Shown: positions 1 to 14,658, numbered from the stretch's first letter. The stretch is DNA of 64,000 nt from Fasciolopsis buskii (GCA_008360955.1 LUCM01006117.1:183169-247168), one strand, 5' to 3'. Made by a program: numbers and translations. The notes: generated by a model not told the origin, from the letters alone.

Positions 1-659
1 TTTCTAATGCTGAATTAGAGTAAATCCGATGTGACATGACCGTTCCACGAATAGAATAAGCTGTTGTTTTTTCTCTCCTTATTTATGGGCTTTTGAAGTG
101 CAACTGACCGTTTATCGTAGGGTGAGGTGCTGTAAATGTTATCGGCCTGAACATGCCCTGGTCGAGTGATTGTATTCAAAAATCATAAAATGTCGTGTGC
201 TGCACCATCCCTGGCACATTTCGCGGTTTGCTGATTTGTGATTCGCAGCTTGTCGGAAACCCTTCAACTTGTCTAGCTTGAGGTCAGCAAACTGCCGATG
301 CAAGTACACGGGGTTAGTGAATCTGACACTAGTAAGTCAATCATTCAAAATAGGACCAACACTCAGCTTTGCGTTCTATTAATAACATAGCATACAACAA
401 TTAAAAATGTCACAAAATTTTTTGCTTGTTTGTGATGAAACAGAAAAATAAGAAACACATATTTTAGTCACCCTTAGTAGGTATTCATAAGAATAACCAC
501 ATCTAGGGTTCAGCCATGGGTCTCAAGCCCCTGATTCAGATAACCGCGTCTTCGCTGGTCTCCTTTGTTTTCTCCTTCCTGTTCGGTCTTTCTCACATTC
601 CTCTGCTAATATGATTGCCGCCGGAAGTCCAATTATCACCATTTGGGGGGAGGTTGGGG
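1..659. other. No gene seen
   Basis: AT-rich sequence without a supported exon, RNA gene or repeat. It could be intergenic or intronic. Confidence 0.4.
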
Positions 660-712
660 ATGATTAAAACAGCCCAGAAGATGGCGCTGATAATGCTGGC
701 AGTCATAAAGAG
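660..712 (+). CDS. Possible short 5' exon, unidentified
   Basis: An ATG opens a frame of 17 full codons (starting MIKTAQKM, then ALIMLAVIK) that runs into a consensus splice donor, GTAAGTAC, and ends with two bases of a split codon. The peptide is basic then hydrophobic, like the start of a membrane or secreted protein. I see no matching partner exon downstream, and I cannot link it to the palmitoyltransferase gene that lies 14 kb further on. A chance ATG before a donor is a real alternative. Confidence 0.15.
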
Positions 713-860
713 GTAAGTACAATTGGAAGATATCACGGATATCCAAAATGCGCTTCACACATACAACCGAACATATCGAGTATATGCCTCATCTTTACTT
801 GAGTTCTTTATAATTTTACCGTTCCCAGACTAACCTGTCATCGTTGCTTTAGTCGTTTAC

Positions 861-1031
861 CTTTTACTTACTTTTATTACTGAAATAATAATGTACACCA
901 ATTTTCACGAAGGGGGCCGCTGCCAGCAGAGGGCTGCCAATTGGGGAAGCTGACTGGCGGTGGGAGGTTTCGAACCCGCAACCTTCAAGTCCAAACGCTT
1001 AGACCTTATACGTTTGGCCACCGCCGGCCGC
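861..1031 (-). mobile_element. tRNA-derived SINE, copy 1
   Basis: Read on the - strand, this starts with a tRNA-like part that includes a good RNA polymerase III B box (GGTTCGAAACC, + positions 966-976) preceded by an A-box-like stretch. A body follows with the block CCCTCTGCTGGC and then CCCCCTTCGTGAAAATT. It ends in an A/T-rich tail with TAAAAGTAAG. The same order of parts is present at 49.39-49.58 kb, so the two are members of one family. It carries no coding sequence. SINEs of this kind depend on a LINE for mobility. Confidence 0.75.
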
Positions 1032-3545
1032 TATTCTCCAGATAACCCGAAAATGTTCGGAGAAGAAAGAATGTATTTGACATTTTAACGCACTAGGTTC
1101 CATTGACCCATGTTTTATTCCCAAATGGTACGCAATATTCAGACTGAATTACACGGGGCCCTGAACATCGACTTCTAAATGAACCAATTTATCCTTAGAA
1201 CTACAAAGTAGCAAAAAAATGAAAAAAAAAAAACAGCGACATACCCAAGTTTGCTACACAAGCATGATAAAGTTCATTCGAAACTTGAGAGTGACAGAGA
1301 GCAATAAGTCGTTAATAACATCAATTTAAACAATCTGCTTTTCATCAGAAGGCTACATTTTTGATGTAACTTAAGTTGCAATTTTATATTATTTTTACAT
1401 GTAACCGGTCAAAGGAATGTAATATCCAGTCAACTGAATTGATTCAGCGGTTACTGTTGTCGCACCCACTGACCGGGTATTGTGTAGGGATCGATAAATG
1501 CGCCCACCCTTAAGAAAGACTCGAGCATTGCTTCCGCCAATCACCGGTGTCCAAGCTTTCCCGATAGTTTAGTAGCTCTTAGCGCCGAGAGTTCGTCAAA
1601 AATGATTACGTATGCAGTACCAACAAAGGTATGGGTGAGGAGTTAGATTTTTCGACTTTCAGGAATATAAGGTACACATTTTTAATTTCTGGCATCGGTG
1701 GAAAACTGTTTGGCTTCCAAAAATTTATCGCGATCTTAATACCTTGCACAGCATTCGATTCCATCTATAAACTCGCGTTAAGGCATCATTTGTCGAATGG
1801 TACATATTTGACAGTCAATAGTTTATACCGAAACAACTCGAGTCGGACCAGACTTTCAGTGTATACAGGGGATTGTGATAAGGATGCACCATGTACTCAC
1901 TTCTTTTCATCGTTGCTGTAGTCTGTCCTACAAATTGTTTTTTCTGGTCCAGCAAACTTAGAGTTCGGAGTTTTCGACTGAGAGTATACAGATGGCATTG
2001 CCCTGCTGAGTGACAGCGGATGAGCAGTACAAACAGCTTGGGTTTCCTTGATTACTGACCTATATGCTTTGGAAATTCGAAGTGCAATTTACCTCTTAAA
2101 AGTCAGTCGGGCGATGTTTCTCTATTCGTCGATTTGATGATGATCTAGAGGTAGTCCGTGATCGTCTGCTCGGTTATAGTTGATCGTGGTACTGCAGAAG
2201 AGGAAATTTCACAAACTGCGAGAGCTTAGACAGCCTTTACAAGCTTGTGGTACCTGTGGCCCTTTCGTTACACTAGGCTTTACTGCATAGGAAGTATGCA
2301 GAAAGGCGTGGTTCTTAGTGGTTTGCCCAGTGGTAGCGAGATATAGTCCCTATGCAAATGGAATATTTGGGTGGTATCTTCACTGCTCCGTCCGGTAGAG
2401 AATATTGGCTTACTTATGGGGGGAGGTAATTGTATATCTATTGAGTGCAGAATGACTTTTTAATCCAAACGATGACTCTACATCACTTCAGATACGGTAG
2501 ACACATTGCCTACGTTTGGTCCTCGTCCATCTTTCTGTCTTGTTGTGGCAAGTATTGGGCAAGGCCAAAAAAACAACGCGACGGTCAGGTCAAGATTTGA
2601 CTTAGCGTCGAGTTTAATTTTTGTTTATGTTCCCAATTTTCTAGTTGGAGCCCAAGGGGACGCTAACCGTTGTTAATTAGTAACGCAAAGAGATACTGTG
2701 TGGAGCCAGAGTCAGCGGTGCAAGTGCCGTACCAGTTTTTTGTTGATCTATTTTCGATGATCAGAAACGTCATAGAACCGATGAAATATGGAAGTTGTGC
2801 CGTGAAAATAAAAGAAACTTAAAAAAGGACAGAGTATCTATATAAGATATCTTGTGCGAAGACATTCTGATTGGGTTCCTTCGGTTGCATTCTAAGATGG
2901 CGCGATATATTTTAGGACAGGCTTGGTTGTTTTCACAATTTAGCCAAGCATATTACATTTCACCGTTCATGGGAAGGACAAACCAATTGTGAGAATTAAC
3001 AAGAAGACAGATTCAATCAAATGGTTGCTAAACAATCGGGGGTCACTAGTAAGCCAGCTAGTATGAGAAGTAGGTCCATTGTAGAAAAGAAGGACTGGAA
3101 ACTGTGTGAAGGGCTAAGTAAATGGGTGTAACGGAGTTTGCATCATCAGCGTAATGTGAGGTTAACCCTCGTGAACTTTAATGTGCATGGTATCGGGCTG
3201 GTCAAACTGGTTTTTACAATCTCCTTGAAGCCTAATATTTTGTCCGATTTAGACTGATACACTATGGAGTATTCGGGAGATGGCTGACCCTACGGTCCGC
3301 TTCACTCAAATATTTGATTATCAGAGACCTCGAACAACCCTAATTGCCTTTTGGTTCTGCATTCAGAGATAAGTAAATTGGTGAATTACTAATTCACTTT
3401 GACGAATAATGGATAGCGATTTTCCTTCTGCCACATGAACACGCATGGTCCCTAAGAAAAAAATTAGCCTTCTTAAAAGTCCAATTGGTGGTGGAAGGCA
3501 AGCATAAGTCGATGCAATATTATTTTTATGCGCAAAAGTCTATAT
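1032..3545. other. No supported gene
   Basis: Contains a 96-codon + strand open frame at 1631-1921. It lacks convincing splice sites and resembles no family I know, so I do not call it. Otherwise featureless AT-rich sequence. Confidence 0.4.
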
Positions 3546-3580
3546 AATACAATACAATACAATACAATACAATACAATAC
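3546..3580. repeat. Microsatellite (AATAC)7
   Basis: Seven perfect tandem copies of AATAC. Confidence 0.95.
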
Positions 3581-5179
3581 AGTAGTCATCATTCAGTTCC
3601 AAAGATATATTACCAGTCGCGTGGTAGGTTTTGAATGCTTTTTTCGGAGCTTTATTGGGTCTTCATGGTAACTAGGGCTGATGTAAAGATTGTTTTTATT
3701 CTTACTTCCAAACTACTTATCCAGAATGCTCCTGTTTTATATCATTTTTTACTGCTGGTTATCTGAAACTATGGTGGTTGGTCATCTTTGGTACAGTTTG
3801 CAGTTCTGTTTGTCTATCGTCCTTGCAACGGCTAGGGCGTACTGTTCTGTCACTGATTTTGCAAGTTAGTATCTTATATCTGAATACAAACCAAGGATTG
3901 AATTGCAAAATGCAGAACAGGTAACACGAAGCTCTCACTGTTTGCATGTCCAGAATGTAATTTTTCGAACCTTCTTCCACTCAGAAATAGTTAGCGCTTT
4001 AAGTTATTGTTGGTTATTTTATATCTAGACATAACCTATAAGGATTTCAGTAATTGTTCGTACACCTAATTCTAGCTAACGGACTTCGTTTAGAAATTGT
4101 AAATGCATTTTTATCCATGAGTATTACGTGACAGCAATTCATGATCCTGTGGAAATCAGTTTCTTCAAGAGCGCACTCAGCCAAACAATTCGTCGACTAT
4201 TTTTAATTGGGCGAAAACCAAGCGGCAGGAAACTCGGGGATCTGCAAATGAAAAGATTTAAAACATTAAGGATTTTATTAATCACGTAGTATGAATAACA
4301 AAGACTTGTAATTATACTCTTCAGTTACTGATCGAACCGAATGAACATGGTCGACTATTTTTCGGCAAGTCATGAGGGTAATGAAATATTACTTCCCAGG
4401 CGTCACACTGCTTTTCTTTAGGCCAGTGATGGAAGAGGACTGTGAAAAAGTTCCTAATAACTCACCATGATATCAGAGGTAGCTGGTACCGACAGTAGTG
4501 AGAAATGACGTGAAGACTCGGGTAGATCGATTGCATGCTGACCGTGTGTTATGAACTACTGGTTGTGACCAAAAGCAGCAAAGACTAGAACAAATCTCTG
4601 AGAATCTCCAGATGTTAATCTGCTCGTTGTTCGTACAAACGAAAACTGAGGCCGTATAAAAGTCATAATCCATTAAGTTGAAAAATGCGACCACAAATTC
4701 AGTAAAAGTTTTGACTGATCACCTCATAAATATGTTAGGTAGTCTTACCATTTAGCTATGTGTACACTTCATGGTATTTATTTAGTATTTTAATGAAAAT
4801 ACAACAAAACGTGGCATTTACCAGGTCCTGAACTCTTCATCTCCACTTGTTTTCTAACAGATGCCTGAGCTGGAATACAAAGCAAATCGAGGACGTCGAC
4901 CCATGAGCATATCCCAACCGCTTTAATTAGTTCTAATTTATTAGGTCCTAGAATGATTTAGATTTGTGACGCGGTCCGTCCGAGAATATTCTAGCAAAGC
5001 TGCTGTGACAACGGCGGCCTATCTTCCGTTCACGACGGAAGTGTTTTTAAGCCTCATTGAACTGCACGATAAATATCCTATAACGGATTGAACAACCTAA
5101 CTAGCCGTGTAGGCCAAATGCTGTTTACTGACAGTTAGTAGCATTATGTATAATTCACCCATTTTATTCTTTACTGAAC

Positions 5180-5653
5180 ATGCCTAATTGGATGAGACAT
5201 TTTCAGATTCCTTCTGATTCTGTCTTTGAATTCTCCAACTGGACAAACGTAATAACACAGTATTCACAGGGCTTATTGGTTCGTCAATCACCTATTCTGA
5301 GCGTGAGTGACAACAGCATTTCATTCACTGCGGCACGATGTAGCATGCTTTCTATTCATTTATTTTCAATTTTATTTTCCCACAAAATAAGCTGTCGGTT
5401 GGTGCTAAATTCCATGAAATGCAGTTGGCGCAGTATCGGCTTGCTTGAAATAACCATGATACTGTACATAGAAACAAACGCTTCTTCCAATGCGGGACAA
5501 ATCCCGAATTTTGGACCTTACATTCAGACTAGATTAGGTCGTACTACGTTATCTTTGAGGGGCTTTAAAATGGTTCCACCAGAAGCAACGAGCAATCGAG
5601 CATTCCGCAAAATGGTAATTTTAGGCCATTTCTATTTGCAAAACGGTACTTGA
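5180..5653 (+). other. Long open frame, 157 codons, unidentified
   Basis: This is one of the longest uninterrupted frames in the window. It starts at an ATG and ends at TGA. I recognise no domain, and there is no clear acceptor or donor at its edges. One - strand frame over the same bases is almost open: only a few stops interrupt a long protein-like reading with stretches such as MLHRAAVNEMLL. The + frame may therefore be the shadow of a decayed - strand coding sequence, for example an old transposable element. Confidence 0.2.
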
Positions 5654-8600
5654 GCATGTACTCAGGGTACTTCCTAAGCATAGGACCTAATCACTTTCCG
5701 GTTCAAATGAATAAAACCAGTAAGTAATCGACGTCGCAGATGAATTAGGGTTTCGTGGTTCAACAAAGTCAATGCAAACGACATTCCAATTGAACCTTTG
5801 TATGTGTTTAGGTATTTCTCTGCTCGGCTTAAGATTATTTTGTAATCTAGTACAATTCAGCACGCTATCGATTCATTTCATTTTTATTTTATCGAAATAA
5901 CAGTTGCAAAGATAACCGCCGCGCTAATTACCATGGTGATTCAAATAACCCATTGAGTCACACGACATGACACTAAGAATATTGATTAATATTGATCAAC
6001 GTGCTCGATAAAATTTGGGGCATGGTCGCAAAAAATACATCGTTAATCATCAGCCAGCTGCTGCCTTGCAATCCCAGAATCTTGTCAATAGAACCGACGT
6101 GAATCTATTTGTGATAGGTAAAAAGAAAATATGCTCTGGTGCCACTTCTCGCACAATAATATGACAGGTTTGAAGAAGAAAATAGGGTTCATTATTCCTC
6201 TCGATCCGTGCAATTCAGTGCGATTATCATGTTTAATTCAGCCAAATTGGTTTCACTCTGTTCATCGGTGATTATCCCCAATGCTGGACACAACATTGTG
6301 GGTGTCTTTTTATTCTGGTTAGCAGTAATAAATCTATTGTGATACTTGCAAATTTATGCGAGAAACCCCGATTGCGAAATTCGTTTCGTTGTGTGATTCG
6401 GCTAAGCGAACTGGTTATCAAACATTGCGTTCTCCAATCTAATGTAGCACGATGTCACTGAACTGGCAAAACGGTTTATAAAAATGAAAAAATATCCTTC
6501 GAAATAAAGTTTCAATAACATTGTCAGAGGATAACTGAAAAGAGTGCTGTTTGTTTTGAGGTGTGCCTATCGATCTTGCAGCCCGCGTCCAAAGTTTGCG
6601 AACTCCGGTGGGTGAATTTCCGTCACCGGTGCACTCATTTGCGTCAGAGATTGGTTGTCTTATTTCTTGCGGATTTCTTTGCTAAACCTGATAGCAGGCC
6701 TCATTGAAAAGTCCTGTTTCGAAGTCAACATTTGTTGATAGGGGTAAAATTTAAGCCTAACAGAAATGTCTAACGGTACGGTGTATCATCTAATGAGGTT
6801 ACCTTTAGGTCACGTACAAAATATGCAACACTTCAAACTTTGACAGATTTCCTGGGCTCTGTAATTGTCAAAGTTCGAATGATATCCGTGATTTGGTTGC
6901 TACATGGCAGGAATGTCTAATCAGAGTCAAATCGAATACAAAATGCATATTCGAAAGTGAAAGAGTCAAAATAATTGCCCAGTCAACGTTTTTAACGTGC
7001 CTTGGGTGGAGTTAACTAGGGTAACACAATTGTTGGTAAGTTGCAACGGTTCGTTAATAACAGTATAAAATTACCAACAGGGGGAACACTTGAATGTAGG
7101 AATTCCACTGGCCGCAGCATCTTGCCATATCACTCAGTTATTTTCACTCATCAGGTGGGAATATCAAAAGTAAATCAGTCGGGTAGTTTCGAGCAGACTT
7201 ACTTCTAGCAGTTTACTGTTTCACGGAATGCCAGACATTTTTTTAACCTGTCTAGACCGGTGAAATTCAACTCATTCTCTGTAGATCAAGTAGAGCTACC
7301 CGAATTTTTACAAGTAACCTTAGAAAGACTAATTAAATTCTGCCCACATATATTAGTGATACTATGGAAGTTCCGGTGTTCAAAGGTCGTCAGTCTTCGT
7401 GAGCCTTCTGTCCACGACAGCTTTTCTTGAGCCATATAGAAAAAACAATATCACTGTTATAGTTTGCTTTCGATATCCAGGCGATCCTTGGGTGCTTTGG
7501 CGATGTAGCAGTAGGAGAAACACTAAGTCTTCGAATACCTACGAATACTCCTTCGGGAAAATTAGGAACTTGGGCTTTTTCTGTTTCTGTAGGTTGATGC
7601 AAAGTCCAAAGTTTGCAGTTAATCTTTCATTTATTCTGAATTGTCACAGATAGGACTTGTAAATGGTTGACATTTTGTGTGGCTAGCTAATGTTTGGTTT
7701 TCGAGCACCACTGGATTGATCGGAATATTTGCTTTGAAATGTTGACTTTCTTGCTTGATATTTGCGATCTTTCGAAAACCTCACGATAAAATTTAAGACG
7801 AAGGTCATCCAACAAAAAATCATTTGTGAGGCACTTGAGATACGTTAATCTGGTCTTTTAATCATGCATTCATAGAATATTTCTGAAAATAGAGACGAAA
7901 TATGAGAGAATTGTCTATGAGCAAGGTCATCCTAACCATTGCTTTTCTTGTGTATTGGTCATCTTGACAACACTTGCAAGTAAACTGACTGTCAACTAGG
8001 CAAAAATTTAGTTTTGCCTGATCGAGCATCTCATACACGGGGGATTCCGAATCCGGTTGTACTAATTCTAAACTTAGGCCCAGGATAACGATTTGAATAG
8101 CGTTGTGTAAGTCAAAATGTGCACTGTTTGTGGTCAGTACACTTTCTGTCGGTCAAGTAAGGACACAGGTTAGAAAACTCCACGAGATTCAGTGATGAAA
8201 CGGAATACGCGACAACCTTTCATTAGTTCAAGCAAACCTAAAATAGTAATGAGATCGTAAAACGATATTCCCGTCGTATGCGCCAAGTTTGGAATACACA
8301 GAGAAACCATTCTCCACAGCCCGTAAGATACCACACAGGGGTAAACCAAGGATGGTCAACGGTACATTGTTGTTAACCAAAATTCCAAAATCCGAGCTGG
8401 GAGACGCCTACAAAGCACGGCATGCTTCATATCTATGACTGACTGTTGTAATAAATAATGTTTAGTTGGTGAATCAGGTCACGTTTTCGACAACCAGTTT
8501 ATTCTGGGTAACGTTCTCCGCAATTGCCTTGGACTTTTAAGTATCCACGTAATCTGATTATTTATTCTGAACAATCGGGTAATGGCACAAGCACAAATGA

Positions 8601-11600
8601 ATCGGAGATCAGCGAAGGACAACTGATGATATGAAGGTAGAGTATGCAGAGTCGGAAATGTTTGTGATGAATTGATCTCTTTTCCGTTCCGCATTTTTGG
8701 CATATTGTCCTAGGGTTATGATCGAGCTTGGTTTGGATTTAGATCAATGCTTTAAACAAATGTACTCTAACCACATTAACGAGGTGAATTTTGCTCACCT
8801 CAGTTACTGTTACCGTCAGGAAAACCTGGCTTGACTTTGATTTAGCGTGAAAGGTAGCAGCCATGCGTAAATCCCCTCAGAAACAATTTGTCCAGACTCT
8901 TAAACTTCCCTGGCCCACTTGTCATTATCCAACAAGTGGTTTGCAACCAGATCGTGCGACAAATTGATCAATTACACATACACACAGACACATTCTTAGA
9001 GTTGTGAACTGATGTGACTTCAGACCGATAATTTTCCCTGAAACATCTACAGCCATACTTAATGTTATGCACTGGCATGAATACGAATAACTGAAAACGA
9101 GCTTGTTCGCCACGTTGTTCTTAAACTGAAATAGTCGAAGGCGGTTTGCTTTGATCCCCTAATAATCACGTATTGGTTGTCAGTTTTGGGAACAAAATAC
9201 ACAGTTTGGTTTAATGAACGTTAATTAGCCATCATGATACTTGAACGGGATAGACAGTTCAGCTTAAAGATAAGAATAAAAAATACGTTATTTTTTGTCC
9301 ACCTAATCGGAGAGAGAGTCATTCGACGGAATAAATGTTGTTTCTATCCAAAAGGTATTTTTCTTGAACTATTTATTAAGTAAAGTGAATGCTGAATATA
9401 AGAAGAAAAAGTCAGCATCTAAATTACCACTATGAGTTGTTTACAAATATACGACTTAATCACAATTGGATATATGGCCATTTCAAGACTGGTCACGCTC
9501 ATTACCAGTCCACCAGCAGGCGGTATTTTTGTTTCAGTTTATTCTCACCATAATTACTGTTTCTTTGAAAAATCATTCGTAATTCTGAAGAAATTCATCT
9601 CTTCTCCGGTGCAGTGACAGAAATCACTCTACTATACAGGGAGTCGTACTCTGACTGAGATAATTGCTCTACATCGCCGTTGGCAGATCGGATGCGTACT
9701 GCGTATTCCATCCATCGTCTACGATTTCGTGCTATTTTTGCACCTACTTGGCAAGGCTAGAAGATGCGACGCGGCCGTCAGGATATGACTTGGTATAGGG
9801 GTATATAGTTAGCTTCGGCTTTGATCTTCGTGTTTGCGACCGAACTGATGCGAATTGTCACCGGTAGGAGGTGCTGAGCGAAATGGTTCCGAATTGAAGT
9901 CAATGGCGCAAATGCTGTATGGCTTGTCCGTAGAACCCATTCCCTCAAAGAATTATCCGACCAAAACCAAAACACAAATGTGGTGTAGGGTGAAAAAGCA
10001 AAAAACAGCAAACTGGTTAATTAAGATTCATTATTATTATTTTTCTGTTTGTCCCCCTTCTTTGTAGTTCCAATTATTTGTTGCTGCGTTGCAAGTATGG
10101 TTGATTTCAAGCCGATGTATTACATATTTTTATGCGTGGACATATTACCCCACTAAACTACTGCTGCTAGTGCTTTGTTCAAAAATGAAGTGAGGGCAAA
10201 ATTTTGTGAACTGAACAAGTTATTCGGCATCGTTTTACGAAATGTTAGCAGTTTCTTAGGCGCGTTCTCATCCGCGGGAATTATATTTTCAATCCCAGAT
10301 AGTTGTTTGCTAAATATTTTCTTTTTCTGCTTGGAATGACCGATTTTGAATTGTTCGCGTGTGAGAAAATGCAGGGTCTTATCTTAATTGTTTCAATCAT
10401 TTGATTTTCCTGGATGAAAAACCTTTCAAAATTGGTCGCTGTACTTTTATCCCGTTTAGCACAGTTCAGGTTCAATTTTTTCACAAAGCTGTCCAACATA
10501 AAAGGGTGTGACCATGCTAACTTTAGATGTGCTCAGAGAGAGACGAAAGGAGAAACATTCATGTGGAAAAGCGGAGATTATTAATCCTAACTAGTTTTAT
10601 TTTTCATGTCAACATGAGACAAACATTTTATTTTCTTGTCATTTATTCTTGCAAATCTCGCCTGTGGACTAGGGATGTAGATTTTAATTTGGCATACAAT
10701 TCACATGTCAACTTTAGTGGTTCTATTCAATAGGCTTGAACTTTTGATTGACCTAGAAGTGTCATATGCCGAAGAACGATTCCACGAAATGGCAAAAGCT
10801 AGACAGCTGTACAAGCGTACGCCTGTGCTTGAGTGAATACAAGAATTCATCGGTCCCATTAACTCGTTCTGCTGTGGCTGAGCCGTAGGAATCCTGCCCG
10901 AGGGACATAGTGGCCTTCGTGATAAACATGTCAACTGTAATTTCCATACTTCAAGTTCAAGTAACATATCGGCTATTCAGCCGCTCCCAGGCTAAACAAA
11001 ATTGCAGAAAAGTTTATCACCTAGACAAGTTGGGACTGGTAATTACAAGATCTGGTTCTGACCTTAGTTTCTATCCGACAATGTTTTTCCCCTATTGAAC
11101 ATCAACATCACGGCCTCGATCTGTTGACCCAATATGACCAACACAGTTGGAAATATTTCATGCAGTAAAATTAATCCCGCCAGAATTCAGTTGATCATGT
11201 TGAACCACTAGGCTGTTGAACCAGAATGGACCGAATCTGCACATTTTTAAGGGGCGTGGCAAAATTTTAACTTCGTAGTTAACAAAAGTCTGGAGATTAA
11301 TTTGGGCAAGGGGATACATTCTTGAGGATTGATGTGAATCGGTGATTGTACCAATTTATACCAGTGGTGGCAGATCCCCCTGTGAACATTGTGGAGTAAT
11401 TGATTTCGTAAGCACTGTATGAAAACTTCTCGTGGGCATTATTCTCCGTCGATTATCTAGTACTCGCAAAACGTGCTTGCTTGAGAATTCAGCCTTTTTC
11501 TGATCCATTGGGGTCGCATTAAGTAAAACTTCACTTTGCGACAAAGCTTAGAACATCGGCACACGTTCTTTACACCCGTAGGTTTTGTCTTCCCTGGTCT

Positions 11601-14600
11601 GAAATCAGTATTCCACGCATTTGACTGAGGAGTTCTCTGGAGATGCTTCTTCTTCCGGTGGCCTTATACCACGCCAACGGAACAACCGCCCACTTGTACA
11701 CTGTTCTATGCGACATACATGGGTTGGAGGATGGTTTACGTGGTCAGTCTTTGGCATGAGAAAGAGACAGGGATATTTCAGTCAATGAACTGGATCTTTT
11801 TGGGTTTGAGAACAAATAGATCCTCCCCCCAGGAGAAGGTTGTCGACATTTGGATGAAATGGCTCAATGTCACAGTTATTAGTGTTCTCACATCCGAAAA
11901 CTTTCCTGATCTGTTATTTTTCCTGATTCTTTTCTCTTCATGTGTAGTTGATGCTGAGTTAGCAACCGAAGGCCAAGCACGTTGATACGAAGTCAATAAC
12001 TGCGGAAAAGAAAATACAGGAGTTAGTGAAATTCGCAGTGTAATGGCGCTACGACTACTTATTAAGCGAGAAGGGATCACTGAAACTGGTCGTAGTTTCG
12101 AGGTCTACTACTATTTACATCAAACGTTTGCGAGCTCGGCACTCGAACGGTCAATCTTCTAACTTGCGTTTCGAAATTAATTTCCTAAAACACGTTAAAA
12201 GATTAATTCCGAACTTCAAAATCATTTGTTGATCTATAGGTAACGAATCCTACAGAAACTTCACATTTTTCAATCAAAATGAATGTTAAGTCTTCACAAA
12301 GTTAACGGAGACGACATGTTTATTGGTCAATATTTATCTGTTTATCTTGTTGGTATTCTATGCGAATTCACAGTAATTGATAGAGGATTATAGTTTCTTT
12401 GCCGTTGTTCACATGTTCTAAATATAGGATGAATTAACAGGTTATTTCTGTGGATAATTCGCCACGAAGTTGCTTGTGGTTTTTGTTCTCAATTAGTTGT
12501 TGGAAAGTTACAATCACCATAGCTTATGAATACAATCAGAGAAAACGTTCGACCCTATGCGTTTTCTTTCCATGATAAATACATCAATACCTTATGCTGG
12601 AATAGTCTAATCTAAGCAGCAGTTGCTAATAGTAAAATGCAATGACTTTCGGACTGCCAACCAAATGACGTGCATAACTTTTGCTTCAACTCAAGTCAGG
12701 CTAAAGTGTGGAAACTGCCGAAATGTTTCATTTGCCCTCCACATTCAGTTTACTTCATACTATTCCATACGGCTCATATGGGAGTAATAATTCTTGATGA
12801 CTCGATACAAGAATAGTGCCTAATAGGATTGAACACGTAGTTTTCGGATAAGTAGAAAAAATGTTTCCTCGTACTGTTTTCTATGTTGTTAACTTGTAAG
12901 TATTTCCAACACAAGTGTTAGGCTAATTAAAATAAATTTGAAGTAGGCTCATGGATTGTAGTCATAGCAACGAGTAGGGATGGGCCAACGCAATTAACAG
13001 GCACGTGAGACGACGCTCTAAATTCACCAATGGTTCATCTGACGGGCAGGTGAGGTTGTTAGTTTCTGATGTACATTTAATTCCATCAATGGGAATTCAG
13101 CAGTTGACCAATTCCCGGTGAGTAGTAAACCAAATGGGAACTGAATAGCTTGGAGCACCAAATAAGGGAAGCCGATGTATGCGTGTGCATACCATGGACT
13201 AAATATGCATATGTATATATGTCGATAGCACAGATCTGAGTATAAATCTGGAAAAAACAAAACATATAGTCAGGAGGAAAATAAAAAGAAGGATCACTGC
13301 CCATTTTGAACTTCCGAGGTTTCTCCAGGTCTTCAAATGTTCCTCGTAATCCACGATTATTTTGTAAGCACCGTATCAACTTGATGCCTTTATTTGGGCC
13401 ACAAGAAGCTTCACTACATGCTGTAGGTGAGAAGGCCTGGCATGCAAAGCATCACGGTGAAATATTGAGTTCACCAATACTTGAGTTGGCGACAATTATT
13501 TCATTTCGTGCTACCTTTAGACACCTTAGATTAGATGCCTAAAACGCTTTGGAGCACGCAGAGCTTTTAATCAGGGAATTCTGTCTGTATGCATTTTCTG
13601 ACTTGCAAAATGTGATTGAATGCTACTCCTGTCATGTCTGTGACGGAGCCAAACCGAACAAGTTACTTGGTTACTAGCGGTAGCGTGGTGATGGGCCATG
13701 ATCGGTGTGTAGCTAATCGGTAAGAGGAACTGATGCGATCTAGTCGATGTATTTGATTTCCATTAGCAGCACTAGAACTAGTCAGCGCTGTTTCATCGGA
13801 GTGCGAAAACTAATACCGAGCGGACAGTGCCAACCGGTCAACGTGACCCGTTTAAGTTTTACCACATAGTGATTCTAAACACCTCGGATAGGAAGCCAAC
13901 AAGTAAGGTCGATTAATCAAGTGGACTAGACGGTGGTCACACAGTAGTGGACATATATTCTTCAACTAAATATCTAAGGTAAAGCTAACCTAATAAAAGG
14001 AGGATTCGTGCCAACTTGTTTCGATTGTTTTCGCTGGGGACAGTGGAAACAGACAATTGCAATTAGCGTAAGCAAGACCAAAAGTGGACGAGCAGAGGAA
14101 AGTACAAGTAACGATTGATAAGGAGCTGAACTCCAGAAGATCAGCTTTCACTACACAATAACCCACTGGAGTCGTCTAAATATTTCTGAGTTTTATCTAC
14201 TGTTTTATTCCACTAGCGAATCAGTCATTTTGCGTTTATCCTACATGCCTGGGGAATGCACAGTGAGAGAACCATGGACAGATATTCCAGGGGAAACTCT
14301 ATTGAAGATGAATAGCTCTGGGAAGACGCTGAGTCTTTTATGGCCCGAAGATTAGTTTTTATTCAGAAAAACATTTGTAGAACAAAAATTTCCCTTGTAA
14401 CTCGTTCATACGTTATTTATCTTTTACTGAAAGTGCAGTGTTTCTACCCCAGAAGTCAAGTAGAATGAATTATTGTTGCTTCGACAGAGTTATCAATTAA
14501 TTAGTAGTTTTCTGAAATATTACTTCAAACCACACCGGGACACTGAATGATATATCCCTTTCGTTATCAATTATCCACAACTATGAGAACTGCGTGACAA

Positions 14601-14658
14601 CGAAACGATGTGCACTTCGTAAGAATTCCTTTCTGTCTTTTACCTGCCCGATTTACAG
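5654..14658. other. No supported gene; possible upstream intron
   Basis: About 9 kb with scattered open frames of 60-100 codons and no convincing exon. I looked here for the cysteine-rich DHHC domain of the downstream gene (codons for DHHC, KHC and neighbouring cysteines) and did not find it. The stretch may be one long intron of that gene, or intergenic. Confidence 0.4.

Noticed and set aside
10701..10967. Overlapping - strand frames of 88 and 61 codons
   Set aside because: Two frames and the opposite strand are open at once, and no motif or splice site decides among them. It may be an old repeat.
11719..12080. Overlapping 88- and 100-codon frames on both strands
   Set aside because: No domain and no splice evidence. 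It could be decayed transposon sequence but nothing identifies it.
13306..13542. 78-codon + frame with a KHHGE stretch, considered as a DHHC exon
   Set aside because: No cysteine pattern of the DHHC domain surrounds it.
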